Positions 33,889 to 45,039 of a DNA stretch of 64,000 nucleotides are shown one piece after another. The position numbers were made by a program, and so were the translations under genes. Origin of the DNA: Carnegiea gigantea (lineage: Eukaryota > Streptophyta > Magnoliopsida > Caryophyllales > Cactaceae); NCBI GenBank assembly GCA_029747015.1, contig JAKOGI010002170.1, positions 62,001 to 126,000 of the forward strand. The letters are read 5' to 3'. The first letter of the stretch is position 1. Each line of letters opens with the position of its first letter. The notes under the pieces are model-generated. The model worked only from the letters and a program-made list of their open reading frames with translations, was not told where the DNA came from and did not search any database.

Positions 33889-36391
33889 GTATGAACTTTG
33901 ACCTTTTTTTTTTTTTTTTTTTAAAGTTTGGTTGATTGTATTGTTCTAATGTGTTTAATTGATTGAGCAATTTTCTAGATGTTGCTCACTTGATTTAGTA
34001 ATTTATATACTTTAGTATTTCACGAAGATGAAAGTTATCAGTAATTGTTACTAATATATGATGAACTAAGATGCAAAGACTTAATTGCCTGTATATGATG
34101 AACTGTTATGCAAAGAATTTTAGTCAGACACTCCATTGGTCTGTACATGCCTCCCCCCCGCCTCCCTCTTTTCCTTTTTTTCCCCCCCTTTCTTCTTTTG
34201 GTGTGGACGAGGGATGTATATGTGTGTTGAGGTGTGCTTCAGAAGGGGGGGGGGGGGGAAGAGAGGCTCGTCGGCTTTTCTTTGAGTATCTCAAAGGGAC
34301 TTTGGTTTATATGGGAGTGTCGTACAAGCTATTGTTCTTAATTAGTACAGTGGCTAGAGAGACCTCTAGACGATTCATGCTTGTGTGTGCCTAAGCAATT
34401 CACGGGCTCCATTTTATTTTGGTGACAATTTTATTTTAGAAAATATTTCTAACTATTATAGGGCAATAAATATTGTATTTTTTAGAATACAAGTTTTCAA
34501 AAGTTACAAGATAATGTTTGTCCAGCCGTATTTGTTATACCAAAAAAAAATCAACATACGTACTTTTAAGCAGTTTATGAGAATAATACAACTAAAAGAA
34601 TTAGATAGAAAATAAGATATTATCTTAGGAATTTTTCTTCTTGCTAATTTCGATTTCACTCCTCTTTATAATGCAACCGCCTTACTGTTGTGCTGCTTTT
34701 TAGCTCCCTTATAAACATTTTATATGTAATTTTTTATATCCTTCATTTCACTGAAATCGAACTATTGTTGGCCCAATTGGGTGCAGAGTTCTCTCATTAT
34801 AAATTTTCTTCATTTACAAGACTCGAACTGAAATCTTATTTAGGGGAATAAATGTTCAACTACTTCAACCGACCCACATTGATAAACATTGTATAGTTAT
34901 AGATGCCCAAGAAGAGTACAAATCACTCTACAAACTTTGGAAGAATAAACATATGGTAACTTCAACGAAAAGGGGAAAATACATATATAGAGAACTGAGT
35001 GAAACAAAAAAGTCTAGGGTACCAGTGTGGATCCGAAACATCTCATCATTTTGACCGTAAATATGAACGGGAACAACCGACCAAAAGAAAGCAGAAAGAC
35101 TGAGGAAACAGACGACACTTTTGCATGAGGGTTGGATCCCACGCCCTCCTGTCAGCTTGCGACACATCGCACACTAATAGATTGGATTTGTAATCCCCGC
35201 ATTTTCTGGAAATTTATTTGCTTATTGACCCCAAATTTCACATTTTTTTATTTATATGGGTAAATACACCTAATCTATTTGGCCCTTATATTAGGGTCAC
35301 TAATAGGTTATAACGGATCGGGGAATGTCAAAGCCTAGTTACCTAGGCCTATTATATGCACTAGGGTTATACCCTTGCGATGCAAGGACATAATTTAAAC
35401 TTTTTTAAATATATTCATAACATAATAGATAGTTTCTTTTCAAATAGTAAAAATAAATCGATATGTCAGATTATTTAATTATCAAAAGTTGAACACTTTG
35501 CTAGATTCTTTTTTTTTTTTTGGTTGTTGTAACAACATCTTTTTCATTCTTAATTTAAACTCATTTTTTTATTTTATTTGCTCAGTTTTTCATTGTTAAA
35601 CGATTATATTTTTGGAGAATAAATTTTATTACTAAATAGTAACAACTATATGACATTGGGTCACTTTAAAATAAAGAATTGATATTGCATTATAAAATAA
35701 TTATTTTTTTGAGTTATCATTATTCCTTTTTCTTTTTGCATTAAATTATTTTAAATTCCTTTTATATATGTATCATAATTATTTATTTACTACTGCTTAA
35801 AAATTATCTAATATATGAAATGTCTTTTCTTTTGTGCGCAAGTTTTAGTAGATAAAATGGATCAACTTTTTTCTTTATAATTGTTGCTTTAAATTCAATC
35901 AAATATAAATAAGTAATACAAATGTATCAATTTTAATAGTAGTAATAATTTTATAACAGTATAATTATTATTTTTTTGAGTTATTATGGTTTCTTTTATT
36001 CTTTTCCTTTTAAATCACTTAAAATTCCTTTTGTTTTCATAATATAATTATTTATTTACCATTGTCTTGTCAAAATTCTCTAATATCTGTGACATCTATT
36101 TTTATGGACAAACTTTATGGACCACCTTTTTATTTTATTAATGCAATGAATATCTTATTATAGTATATTAATAAATATATAAGATATGCAAAAAGTCATT
36201 TTTTAAACTAACTATAGCATTGCATTAGTTAAACCATAAATGGATATTTATGTAGCTAATTAATTCTACATGTTATTATATTTGGCATCCTAAGTGGCAT
36301 GACACATGGTATTCATACATTGATTCCATCCAACTTTTAATATATATATATATATATGATAACTAACACAAATCCTTATAAAGAAGTATTG
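33889..36391. other. AT-rich intergenic DNA downstream of the LRR gene
   Basis: No gene is visible. A poly-T run (about 33905-33922) lies in the presumed 3' UTR. A 14-nt G run is at 34245-34258. GGGTTATACCCTTGCGATGCAAGG at about 35365-35388 recalls a widespread plant repeat with TATACCCGCGCGATGCGCGGG, possibly a transposon end. A duplicated AT-rich block is listed separately. Confidence 0.4.
35690..36160. repeat. Degenerate tandem duplication of AT-rich DNA, about 270-bp unit
   Basis: Blocks at about 35690-35900 and 35960-36160 share the order ATTATTTTTTTGAGTTAT, CTTTTT-CTTTT, TTAAATTCCTTTT, TAATTATTTATTTAC, CTAATAT-TG, and a TTTGTG-GCAAGTTTTA or TATGGACAAACTTTATGG segment. Diverged and non-coding. 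Confidence 0.5.
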
Positions 36392-36826
36392 TGGCGTTTG
36401 GTTGTAAGCAAAGTAATCACTATACAATGGAATTAATCATGTAATAAAATTATTAGTGTAATGAAACGGGATAATAATTACATTATAATATTTAGTTATA
36501 AAATTTTTACAATTGTAATGGGATGAATTCATTTACAAATAATACTTAATTTTACACGTGGCGTGAAATACTTACAATTCAATTCGCATTTTATTTTGCC
36601 TACTTTAATTATTTGTAGTTTTGTTGATAATTATCATCCAATATCTTATCATAATAATTATGATAATTCATATGAGATTTACTTCGTTCTATTTCCTCTA
36701 AATTACTTGAATGTAATATTGTTCAAGTTCAGCAAGTAGAGAGAGAAGATGATAATGTGATGATGATGTGTTGTGTGTGTGTGGTGTGGGTGTGTGTGGA
36801 GAGAGAAAGAGAGAGACGAGAGAGAA

Positions 36827-36886
<60 letters not shown>

Positions 36887-37272
36887 GATGTCTAGAATGT
36901 ACAAAAATAAAGTTACAATAATACGATCATGATTTGAGTTAAACTTTATCTAATATGGAGAGGAGAGAGAGGGGTGAGGGGGCTTCAAATCTTTAAAAAC
37001 ATGGTCGTGTAGGGAACTAGAGGAGATACATTGGAGAGAAGAAAGAGAAACTCTCCAAATACAATAACTTATGGTTAGATAGGCTTTGATTCAAAGGTAT
37101 GTAATCAAAATAGTTTAGGAAAAGCTAAGTAATTGTATTTACATAGATTGGGGTAAATATGATTACAGTGCAATCTTGATTACATCTCTTACTGGTAACC
37201 AAACATGGCAATGGAATCATCATTATCATTTTGATTGCATTACCACTTTGATTACATATAACCAAACGAACC
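36392..37272. mobile_element. Possible Harbinger-type non-autonomous element
   Basis: The left end GGCGTTTGGTTGTAAGCAAA is mirrored by GGTTCGTTTGGTTATATG read from the right end. Subterminal GTAATCA / TGATTAC words recur on both sides. The GTTTGGT ends are typical of Tourist/PIF elements. No target duplication could be fixed, and the unit contains a GA microsatellite. Confidence 0.4.
36774..36881. repeat. GT/GA microsatellite
   Basis: Short GT repeats (36774-36798) pass into imperfect GA repeats and then an uninterrupted (GA)n from about 36830 to 36881. An antisense 'Ser-Leu' open frame here is only the repeat translated. Confidence 0.95.
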
Positions 37273-37780
37273 ATATGTGTTTCCTCTAGCATCGAACTTG
37301 AGTAAAAAGTGTCAGAAATATGGCTCCAAGTGTTAGATGAAATCTACTGTTATGCTTCTTAATGTTTGTATTAGAAATCTGAATTAAAATCCCAATACAT
37401 AGGTTGACTTTTTCTACTACTTTACACTTGAAACAAAGCAAATAGGAGAGTATTACTTTAGGCTTCAGTTTTACATTTTTTTTGGTGGCTATTCGTTCTT
37501 TCTTTGCTTGATTTGAAGTGTCCCCCCCCCCCCCAAAAAAAATGTTAGTCATGCATTGTATATATGCAATCAACAAAGTTGACGATAAATTAAATAACTA
37601 ATATATTGACATGATTTTTAAACCCTATCATGAGATTTTTTTTGTTGGGGGGGGAAGGGGGGAGGGTGCACAGTAGACATTGATTATCAATACAAATAGA
37701 ATTTGCACCTCAAAATCTTGAATAACACTGATGATAGACGTATTCTTGACTTCTCTTTTACCGCCACTTACAAGCATTTC
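37273..37780. other. Intergenic DNA with C13/A8 and G runs
   Basis: No gene is seen. There is a 13-nt C run followed by eight A (37522-37542) and a GTTGGGGGGGGAAGGGGGG stretch (about 37644-37662). Confidence 0.5.
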
Positions 37781-38122
37781 CGATGCAAATTAAGACCAAA
37801 GTGGCTCGGTGGGAAATGGCTTGGTACAACATGTACATACCTAAGCGTACGTTTTGCTCATGGGTTATTATGAAAAGAAGATTGCTAACCAAACACAGAA
37901 TTCAAAGATGGTTATTTGATATTGATGTGCAATGTGTATTCTGTTGAGATCAAGAAAATATGGACCATCTATTTTTCGAATGTGGCTTTTCACAGCAGAT
38001 CCTCAATGGAGTGACTATATTATGGGAAGACATGCTTGGAATGAATGCCTTAATCATGGGAAGGAAAAACAAATTGTCGTATTTACCTTAATCCAACCGT
38101 GGGTTATCATGGCCATAGTTAC
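37780..38122 (+). pseudogene. LINE zf-RVT (reverse-transcriptase zinc-binding) fragment
   Basis: A plus-strand frame reads IPKRTFCSWVIMKRRLLTK, then RIQRWLFDIDVQCVFC, a TGA at 37945-37947, then DQENMDHLFFECGFS. This is the zf-RVT domain found at the C-terminus of plant L1-type LINE RT proteins and their many genomic scraps: a W.....RL.T..R.. core, then CxxC, then DHLFFEC. No RT domain or poly-A tail is attached. The fragment's right side is cut by copia element 1, inserted at 38123. Confidence 0.75.
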
Positions 38123-38409
38123 TATAAAATGTGAGATTATGAAGAATCGAAATGAACACAGAGATGAGAAGAATGGGAAGAAGAGCTCTATAGCTCCATC
38201 CTCTGTGCTTTATTATGAAGGGCTATGTTTTCAGGAAGGGAATGAGAATTATTTATATACATGAGCTGTGACAACCCAAAAGACATGAAAGCCATAAAAG
38301 AAAAGAAAATTGGAGCAAATAACCAATTACTACTGATGCATAACAAACCCTCAACTAATAATGCTGATGTGGCAGAGGGAGTAATAAACTTCAAACAAAA
38401 TCCTCAACA
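38123..38409 (-). repeat. 3' LTR of copia element 1
   Basis: 287 bp, nearly identical to 42743-43029. It contains a CCTCTGTGCTTTATTATGAAG block. The outer terminus reads TATAAAATG instead of TGTAAAATG; the inner end is intact (ACA). Confidence 0.92.
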
Positions 38410-38443
38410 TCCCCGCCTCAAGGCGAAACTAGAGGAGAGTCCA

Positions 38444-39811
38444 GCAAACCAAGCCTTGAACAGAGATAATTATGTTGGTACTCACTCAAGGACTTAGTCA
38501 TAATATCTGCAAGCTGGTCTCTAGAACTAACATGAGCTATTTGCAAAAAACTTTCAACAATCTTGTCTCGTGTGTAATGGCAGTCAATATTAAGGTGTTT
38601 GGTTTGTTCATGGAAAACGGGGTTAGCTACAATATGTTGGGCACCCTATTGTCACAGTATAGAACAATGGGTAGTGGATGAGGAATGTAAAGGTCATGTA
38701 AGAAATGTGAGATCCATTCCAATTCAGAAACTGTGGCTGACATTGCCGTGTACTCAGCCTTAGCACTTGATTTAGCTACTATTTTTTGTTTTTTCGTTTT
38801 CCAGGAAACCAGAGAGTTGCCTAGGAACACACAACATCCAGTGAGGGATCTGGCACTGAGTTTGCAGTTTCCCCAGTCTGCATCACTATAAGCCGCTACT
38901 TGTAGTCTTCCATTTGCAGGGTAGTATAGTCCTTTGTTGGGGTTACCCTTCAAGTACCTGAGTACATGCATGGTAGCCTGGAAATGACTGTCCCTAGGAG
39001 ATTGAATGAACTGACTGAGATGCTATACAACATAAGATATGTCAGGCCTAGTTAATGTCAAATAGAGTAGTCTGCCAATGACTCTTCTATATTGCTCAGG
39101 ATTAGGTAAGGGTTGTCCAGTGTCCACAAATAACTTCAAGCCTTTTAGAAGAGGAAACTTGGCAGGTTTTGCACCTGTCAGGCCAGCATCCGCCAGAATG
39201 TCCAGAACATATTTTCTTTGGTTTAAAAAGGTGCCCTTGGAGGATTTGGAAATTTCAATCCCAAGAAAATATCTTGCTATGCCTAAGTCTTTAATGGTGA
39301 AAGCAGTGTGCAAATCACTTTTAATTTGAGCAATACCAGCAGCGTCATTCCCTGTAATCAAAAGATCATCCACATAAATAAGTACAAAGGTAGAAAAACC
39401 TTTCTATAGCCTAGTAAATAGAGAGTAGTCACTCTTGGACTGCTTGAACCCTTTGGACTGTAAGAATTTTGTAAGCTCCAAATTCCATTGTGTAGATGCT
39501 TATTTAAGACCATAAAGTGACCTTTGAAGCTTGCAAACTTGCCCAGGCTTTGCCTTTGTATACCCTTCAGGAGGAACCATGTATACTTCTTCATCAAGGT
39601 AACCATGCAAAAAAGCATTATTAATGTCAAGTTGGTTCAAAGGCCAACTCTTAGCAGTAGCAAGAGCTATGAAAATTCTGACTGTGGTGAGTTTGGCCAC
39701 AGGTGAAAAGGTGTGTTTGTAGTCTTTGTCTTTCACATGTTCAAATCCTCTAATCACTAATCTTGCCTTGTATTTAGTCTTATACACCCATTTTGATGTA
39801 AGAGCCTTTTT
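38444..39811 (-). pseudogene. Copia 1 reverse transcriptase and RNase H
   Basis: The minus-strand frame shows KARLVIRGFEHVKDKDY, then QLDINNAFLHGYLDEEVYM (39640-39590), the catalytic YVDDLLITG (about 39385-39355), DLGIARYFLGIEI and TRPDISYVV. The RNase H part has YSDADWGNCKLSARSLTG, KSSAKAEYTAMS and LYCDNR. Most of it stays in one frame, with stops near 39500, 39415 and 39020 and a shift near 38640. The domains copied element RNA into DNA when intact. Of the elements here, this RT is among the least decayed. Confidence 0.88.
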
Positions 39812-40454
39812 TCATTGAAGGAGATAAGTCAATATCCAAGTATGATTTTGTTCCAATGCTGTCAGTTCATGGTCCATTACCTTCACCCAATCTGGATATA
39901 GCTTTGCTTGTGCATAGTACTTAAGTTTTGGTTGTTGTAACACATTTAGTAGTGAAGACATGTAAGAGGCTAAAAAGTGTGCCAAATTTGAAAAGGTGAA
40001 CAAAGGATAAGGTGTGGAAGTGGAGTGAAAACTATGTGATTAAGAGGAAGGATTTAAGAGTAAAGAGGCAGGCTGAGTCTTATTTATGGCATTGGTTTTA
40101 ATGGTTGATTCTGGGGCTGTAGTAATTGATTTAGGACACACATAGTCCTTAAGCCAGGTTGGTGGTGCTCTAACTCTAGAGGATTTTTTGGGAGGTGTCT
40201 CTGCAACAGATACGTGTTCAATAGGTTGTGAATCAAAAAGACCAGGGGAAGAAGTATCATGGACTGAGTCAGAAGGGTCAAGATATGTAGAGGGAGTGGC
40301 ATTGTTAAGTAAAACAGATAATGATGTACACAAGGAAGGGTCATGATGAAAAGGAACATTATGAGTCTCTGAAGAGGAATATCTGGACTGAGGTTTTAGG
40401 GAATCTGGTATGTAAAAGGGGCCAAATGGGGTGAAATGGAACCATTTGGGGCCT
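39812..40454 (-). pseudogene. Copia 1 integrase-RT linker region
   Basis: Low-complexity Ser/Pro/Leu-rich minus-strand text (40040-40359), followed by KYYAQAKLYPDWVKVMDHELTALEQNHTW (about 39920-39840), the entry into the copia RT. One stop lies near 40035. Confidence 0.7.
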
Positions 40455-41764
40455 TCATATAGAGAACACTGGTATTGCTTGAATCTTCTTTGAAAGGAAA
40501 AACATTCTCTCTAAACAAGACGTCCCTACTGTGAAAAATTTTCTTGTTTGCAAATCATAGAGTTTATAACCTTTAAAACCAAAAGTATAGCCAAGAAAAA
40601 TACATTTATGTGCCCTGGCCTCAAATTTGTCCCTCTCTCCCACATTTGCAGCAAAAGAGAGACAGCTTATGGTCCTCAATATAGTGTGATCTGGTGGTTT
40701 ACCATGGAGCCTCTCAAATGGGCTTTTCCAAGATAAGTTGGATATAGGCAACATGTTAATGATGTGTGTTGCAGAAAGTATACACCCACTCCAGAATGAT
40801 TTTGGCAGCATTGCATGAAACCTTATGGCTCTTGCAGTGTCAAGCAAATGTCTGTACTTTCTTTCTGCAACTCCATTCTGTTGTGGGGTTTTTACAATTG
40901 ATTTTTTGGTGCAAAATACCATTGTAAAGATTCAAAGCAATTGGACTGAATAAATTCAATTCCATTGTCCGATCTGACCATAAGCAGCTTTGTATCAAAC
41001 TGAGTTTCAATCATCTAATGAAAATGTTTTATGGCAGCCAGGGCTTGAGTTTTATCTTGCAACATTTGCATCCAAGTAGTTCTAGTAAAGTCATCTACTA
41101 TAGTGAGAAAATATTTGGCACCAATGATACTGACTATCCAGTAAGGACCCCAAAGGTCCATACGCACAAGCTGAAATGGTTTAGAAGTATTAATAGCACT
41201 CTTATTAAAAGGGAGTCTATGGAATTTCGCTAAAACACAGGTTTCATAAAAAAACTCCTTGGATAAGTATGGTTTATAGCCAGCAATGTGCTGCATCTTA
41301 GTAAATGAAGTATGACCAAGTCTGGAATGCAATACATTAATCACTTTGGAAGAAGATGTCGAATTATTACAAGAAGTGATATCTAAACTTGGTGAATTTG
41401 ATGTGAGAACTTCAGAGACATTGACTGCAGGAGTAGAGATTTTGTATTTGGAAGAAGGTGTGAGAGTATAGAGCCCACCAGCCTTTTTACCAACAGCCAC
41501 AATCAGCTTAGTTGAAAGGTCCTGAAAAATGCAATAAGTAGGGTAAAAGGTTGTGCTACATGGGTTGTCAATCAAAAATTTTCCAACTGATAGAAGATTA
41601 TACTTAAAATCTGGCACATAAAGGACACCATGCAGTGTCAAGGAAGATGATATTTGGATATCACCAATTGTTGTGATAGGTTTTAAAGTACCATCTGGCA
41701 GAGTGACAAACACAAGGTTATGTAATGGGATTGTAGTGGAAAATAGGTCAATGTTGAATGTCAT
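40455..41764 (-). pseudogene. Copia 1 GAG-pre-integrase and integrase
   Basis: Minus-strand integrase unit. It reads MTFN after the protease, LYVPDFKYNLLSV (about 41620-41585), the pre-integrase HSRLGHTSFTKMQHI (41340-41290), then MDLWGPYWIVS...FLTIVDDFTRTTWMQML. A frame change near 40930-41015 precedes TPQQNGVAERKYRHLLDTA (about 40905-40850), which keeps the catalytic Glu. A C-terminal segment with KCIFLGYTFGFKGYKLYDL follows. The protein would insert element cDNA into the genome; this copy is disrupted. Confidence 0.87.
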
Positions 41765-42245
41765 GTGATGACTAGCACCTGTGTCAATAATCTAAGAATC
41801 CAAAGCACCTTTTAACACAGCACAGCTTATAGAAGATTGAGGTTCAGTTGAGACTATACCTGCAAAATGAGCATAGGCATTGGAATCTGCATTTGGCATG
41901 TTCATCCCTTTCTTACCTTTGACGAGCTTTATCATCTCTTGAGCAAGGACTTGTACAAGATTAGTATCAACCTTGCCTAGAATGGAACATGTGCCTGAAC
42001 CTGATGCACTAACCCTTTGGCTTCCAAAAGCATCATCAAGAGGACTGTCAAAGTTACTAGCAGCATAAGAATTGATTAAGTTAGCTGCAAATTTAGAGTT
42101 TCTTCTTGGTTTAATGTTCTCTTTAAGGCCTTGATACCATTAGGGTACCCTATAATCTTAAAACATTGATATGTGGTGTGACCAGACCTTTGCCAATGGT
42201 CACAAAATCTATTGCCCTTGTTCTTCTTAAAATCCTTTATGCCCT
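41765..42245 (-). pseudogene. Copia 1 gag C-terminus and protease start
   Basis: The minus strand reads a defective zinc knuckle FCDHWQRSGHTTYQCF (Trp replaces the second Cys; about 42215-42168), GYPNGIK, and further down IIDTGASHHM (about 41790-41762), the copia protease active site. A stop precedes the protease motif. Between here and the primer-binding site (42245-42730) I find no gag core, so the N-terminal gag is deleted or unrecognisable. Confidence 0.7.
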
Positions 42246-42742
42246 AGTACCACCACGTTGTGACATCTGATGCACTGATTGTGCAGTGGTGAAGTCAGTG
42301 CAGGTTTGGTGCATAAAACATCAATGAATCCAAGTTTTGTCTTAGTCTTCAAGGCAATCTTTATAGCTCAGCTCCACTTCTAAAAATTTGATCCATTCAA
42401 CTTGACATTAACCACCTGTATCCAGGGAAATCTAAACTCCACAAGTATAACGAATCATTGTTGTATGTTTCCTGATATCTGCTTGTGTCTGAATCACTCG
42501 AATCAGGTACTTCATCATATATGATTAAGCAATTTTAACAGGAGGAAGGCAGATCCTAAGTCAAATATATTGAAGGCTGGATCAATTGTTGAAGCAAAAC
42601 AATCGATCGAAAAACAAGAAAATAGTATTTATTTGAAGCAGCTTGATTAGTTATTGATACAAAACAACTAATCGAAAAGGAAGAAAATAGGAAGGGAAAG
42701 TTTGATTAAGTATCTGAACAAAACCTAGAAGCTCTGATACCA

Positions 42743-43029
42743 TGTAAAATGTGAGATTATGAAGAATCGAAATGAATAAAGAGAAGAGAAGAATGGAAAG
42801 AAGAGCTCTACAGCTCCATCCTCTGTGCTTTATTATGAAGGGCTATGTTTTCAGGAAGGGAATGAGAATCATTTATATACATGAGCTGTGATAAACCAAA
42901 AGATATGAAAGCTGTAAAAGAAAAGAAAACTAGAGCAAATAACCAATTACTACTGATGCATAACAAACCCTCAACTAATAATGCTGATGTGGCAGAGGGA
43001 GTAACAAACTTCTAACAAACTCCTCAATA
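42743..43029 (-). repeat. 5' LTR of copia element 1
   Basis: 287 bp. The inner edge TGTAAAATG abuts the primer-binding site; the outer edge reads CTCCTCAATA where the other LTR's inner edge has CCTCAACA. Confidence 0.92.
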
Positions 43030-43034
43030 GTTAC

Positions 43035-43233
43035 TAGGATCACTCTATATCTCGACAATCCCCCTTCCGAGAATAAGTGATCTACAGCCTAAATTAAAGT
43101 AAATTTGTTGAATAAGTAGCGATTCATATTCCGGACTAAGTGATCCAGGAAGCATCCTAGTAACTATGATCATGGCTGCAGGGAGAAAAATGCAAAAATT
43201 TTGGGCATAGAACAACGGTAGCTGAAAATATAA
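43035..43233. other. Short host segment between copia 1 and copia 2
   Basis: 199 bases of pre-existing DNA. GTTACTAGGAT and GATCACT at its left edge (43030-43044) are answered by AGTGATC and ATCCTAGTAAC (43139-43164). The region was an inverted repeat before copia 1 landed in its left arm. Confidence 0.6.
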
Positions 43234-43335
43234 TGTGAAATAATATGAACCGCTCACCTCAACTTGGGAGCCTAGACTTGTATTTATACTTATATATAAC
43301 TTGTAAAAATACAATAATATCCCTACACTATTACG
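43234..43335 (-). repeat. 3' LTR of copia element 2
   Basis: 102 bp, TGTGAAATAATATGAACCGC...CACTATTACG. It is very short for a copia LTR, and its match to the 5' copy fixes both lengths. Confidence 0.85.
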
Positions 43336-43359
43336 CCCCCTCAATCTGATCGGAGAGTT

Positions 43360-45000
43360 GTATGGACAGATTGGACTTTAAGAACGAGAACTATTTAGAA
43401 GACAACCCTTTCGTAAAAATATCGGCAATCTGTAGACTAGTGGGAATATATTGTACTGCAAGATCACCAGCAGCAACCCACTCACAAACAAAGTGATAGT
43501 CGACGGCAATATGTTTGCTTCGATCATGATGGATAGGATTAGCAGACATGTATGTGGCACTGATTTTATCACAATACAAACGAACAGGATTAGATAGAAC
43601 AATCCCAAGATCATAAAGAACCTTCCGAATCCAGATAGTCTTTGCAACAGTATAGCCTAGAGCATGCTACTCCACCTTGGTAGAGGATTTTGAGACCGTG
43701 GGTTGCTCCTTGGAGCGCTAGGTGATGAGGTTGAGACCAAGGTAGGCTGTATAGCCAGTAGTTGAGCGATAGGAATGCTTACAACCAGCCCCATCAGCAT
43801 CCAAGTAAGCAATGACGATGGAAAGTGAAGCAGAAGGACGCATCAGTAGCCTATGATCAAGAGTGCCCTGCGAGTATCGAAAAATATGCTTGACAGCGTG
43901 AAGGTGAGTAGGACGGGGAGCATGCATAAACTAAAAAACTACATGGACTGCATAGACAATGTCTGGACGAGTCATAGTCAAATACTATAATGCACCTACC
44001 ATATTTCAGTACTCAGTGGGATCTGCAAGCAGTTCACCATCAGTTAGGGATAAAAGGGTACGGGCAACAAAAGGAATGGTAACAGGTTTAATGGTATATA
44101 GGTGAAACTTATGAAGAAGAGTATCAACATATTTTGTTTGAGAAAGAAAAATACCCATGGAGTCATGTTTAACCTGTTTACCAAGAAAGTAGTAAAGGTC
44201 CCCCAAATCCTTCATAGCAAACTAGTTAGATAATCTGAAGATAATGGAATGTAGAAGATTAAAGGAGTGGCCAGTCAAAATAATATCATCCACATAAAGA
44301 AGGAGAACAAGAATGTGAGAAGCAGCACGAAGAATAAACATAAAGGGATCAACATTGCTACACACAAACCCATGAGACAGGAGAAAACTGCTAAAATGGT
44401 GGAACCTAGCTCGGGGAGTCTATTTCAAACCATTTACAGCCTTGTGGAGCTTGCAAACATGATTAGGATAATCAGGATGAATAAATCCACTGGGTTGTTT
44501 CATATAGACTTCCTCAATGAGATGTCCATGTAAGAAGGCATTCTTAACATCTAACTGCCGGATAGTCCATTTATATGAAACTACTAAGGAAAGAATGAGA
44601 CAAATAGTTGTAGGTTTGACAATAGACAGAATGTCTCATGGTAGTCAATTCTAGCCTACTAGTGGAACCCTTGGGCAACTAGACGCGCCTTATACCTCTC
44701 CACAGACTCATCAGAGCGATATATATTTCACTCTATAAACCCATTTACTCCCGACTAAGTTTTGAGAATGGTGGGTGGAAGCAAGACCCATGTATTATTA
44801 GCCAATAACGCGTTATACTCCTCAGCCATTACTTCTTGCCAATGAGAATATTTAGAGGCCTGGGTGAAGGAAGTAAGTTTAGGCTGAACTAAGGATGCAG
44901 ACATGGAAATAAGTCACTTGGTTTTCGAGATGCCAGACTTAGATCTAGTTTGCATGCTATTAACTTTGGGAAGGGAGGTAGAGGAAGGCTGACTAGTTGG
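43360..45000 (-). pseudogene. Copia 2 reverse transcriptase and RNase H
   Basis: Decayed minus-strand RT/RNase H. Visible pieces are MKDLGDLYYFLGKQVKHDS (44215-44160), SQTKYVDTLLHKF, TMTRPDIVYAV (about 43990-43955) and HAPRPTHLHAVKHIFRY (43925-43870). Further on are the RNase H segments AYLDADGAGCKHSYRSTTGY, CDKISATYMSANPIHHDRSKHI and VQYIPTSLQIADIFTKGLSSK (43460-43391). The fingers/palm half (44230-45000) is hard to read, with stops and shifts, and the catalytic YVDD region (about 44280-44300) is blurred. Non-functional. Confidence 0.8.
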
Positions 45001-45039
45001 GGAGGGAAGGGGCGGTCGACGATGGGTATGACCGGCGGG

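Larger units (their letters stand above)
38123..43029 (-). mobile_element. Copia element 1 (4.9 kb, perfect 5-bp TSD)
   Basis: A structurally complete Ty1/copia element on the minus strand. LTRs of 287 bp lie at 38123-38409 (3') and 42743-43029 (5'). GTTAC flanks it on both sides (38118-38122 and 43030-43034). On the minus strand the primer-binding site TGGTATCAGAGC (42731-42742) abuts the 5' LTR and a purine tract (GAGGCGGGGA) abuts the 3' LTR. Coding order is partial gag, protease, integrase, RT, RNase H, all broken by stops and shifts. Most of the N-terminal gag is missing. Both inner LTR edges keep TG/CA but both outer edges have changed to TA. Confidence 0.93.

Noticed and set aside
36698..36904. 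Minus-strand 'Ser-Leu repeat' open frame
   Set aside because: Simple translation of the GA/GT microsatellite.
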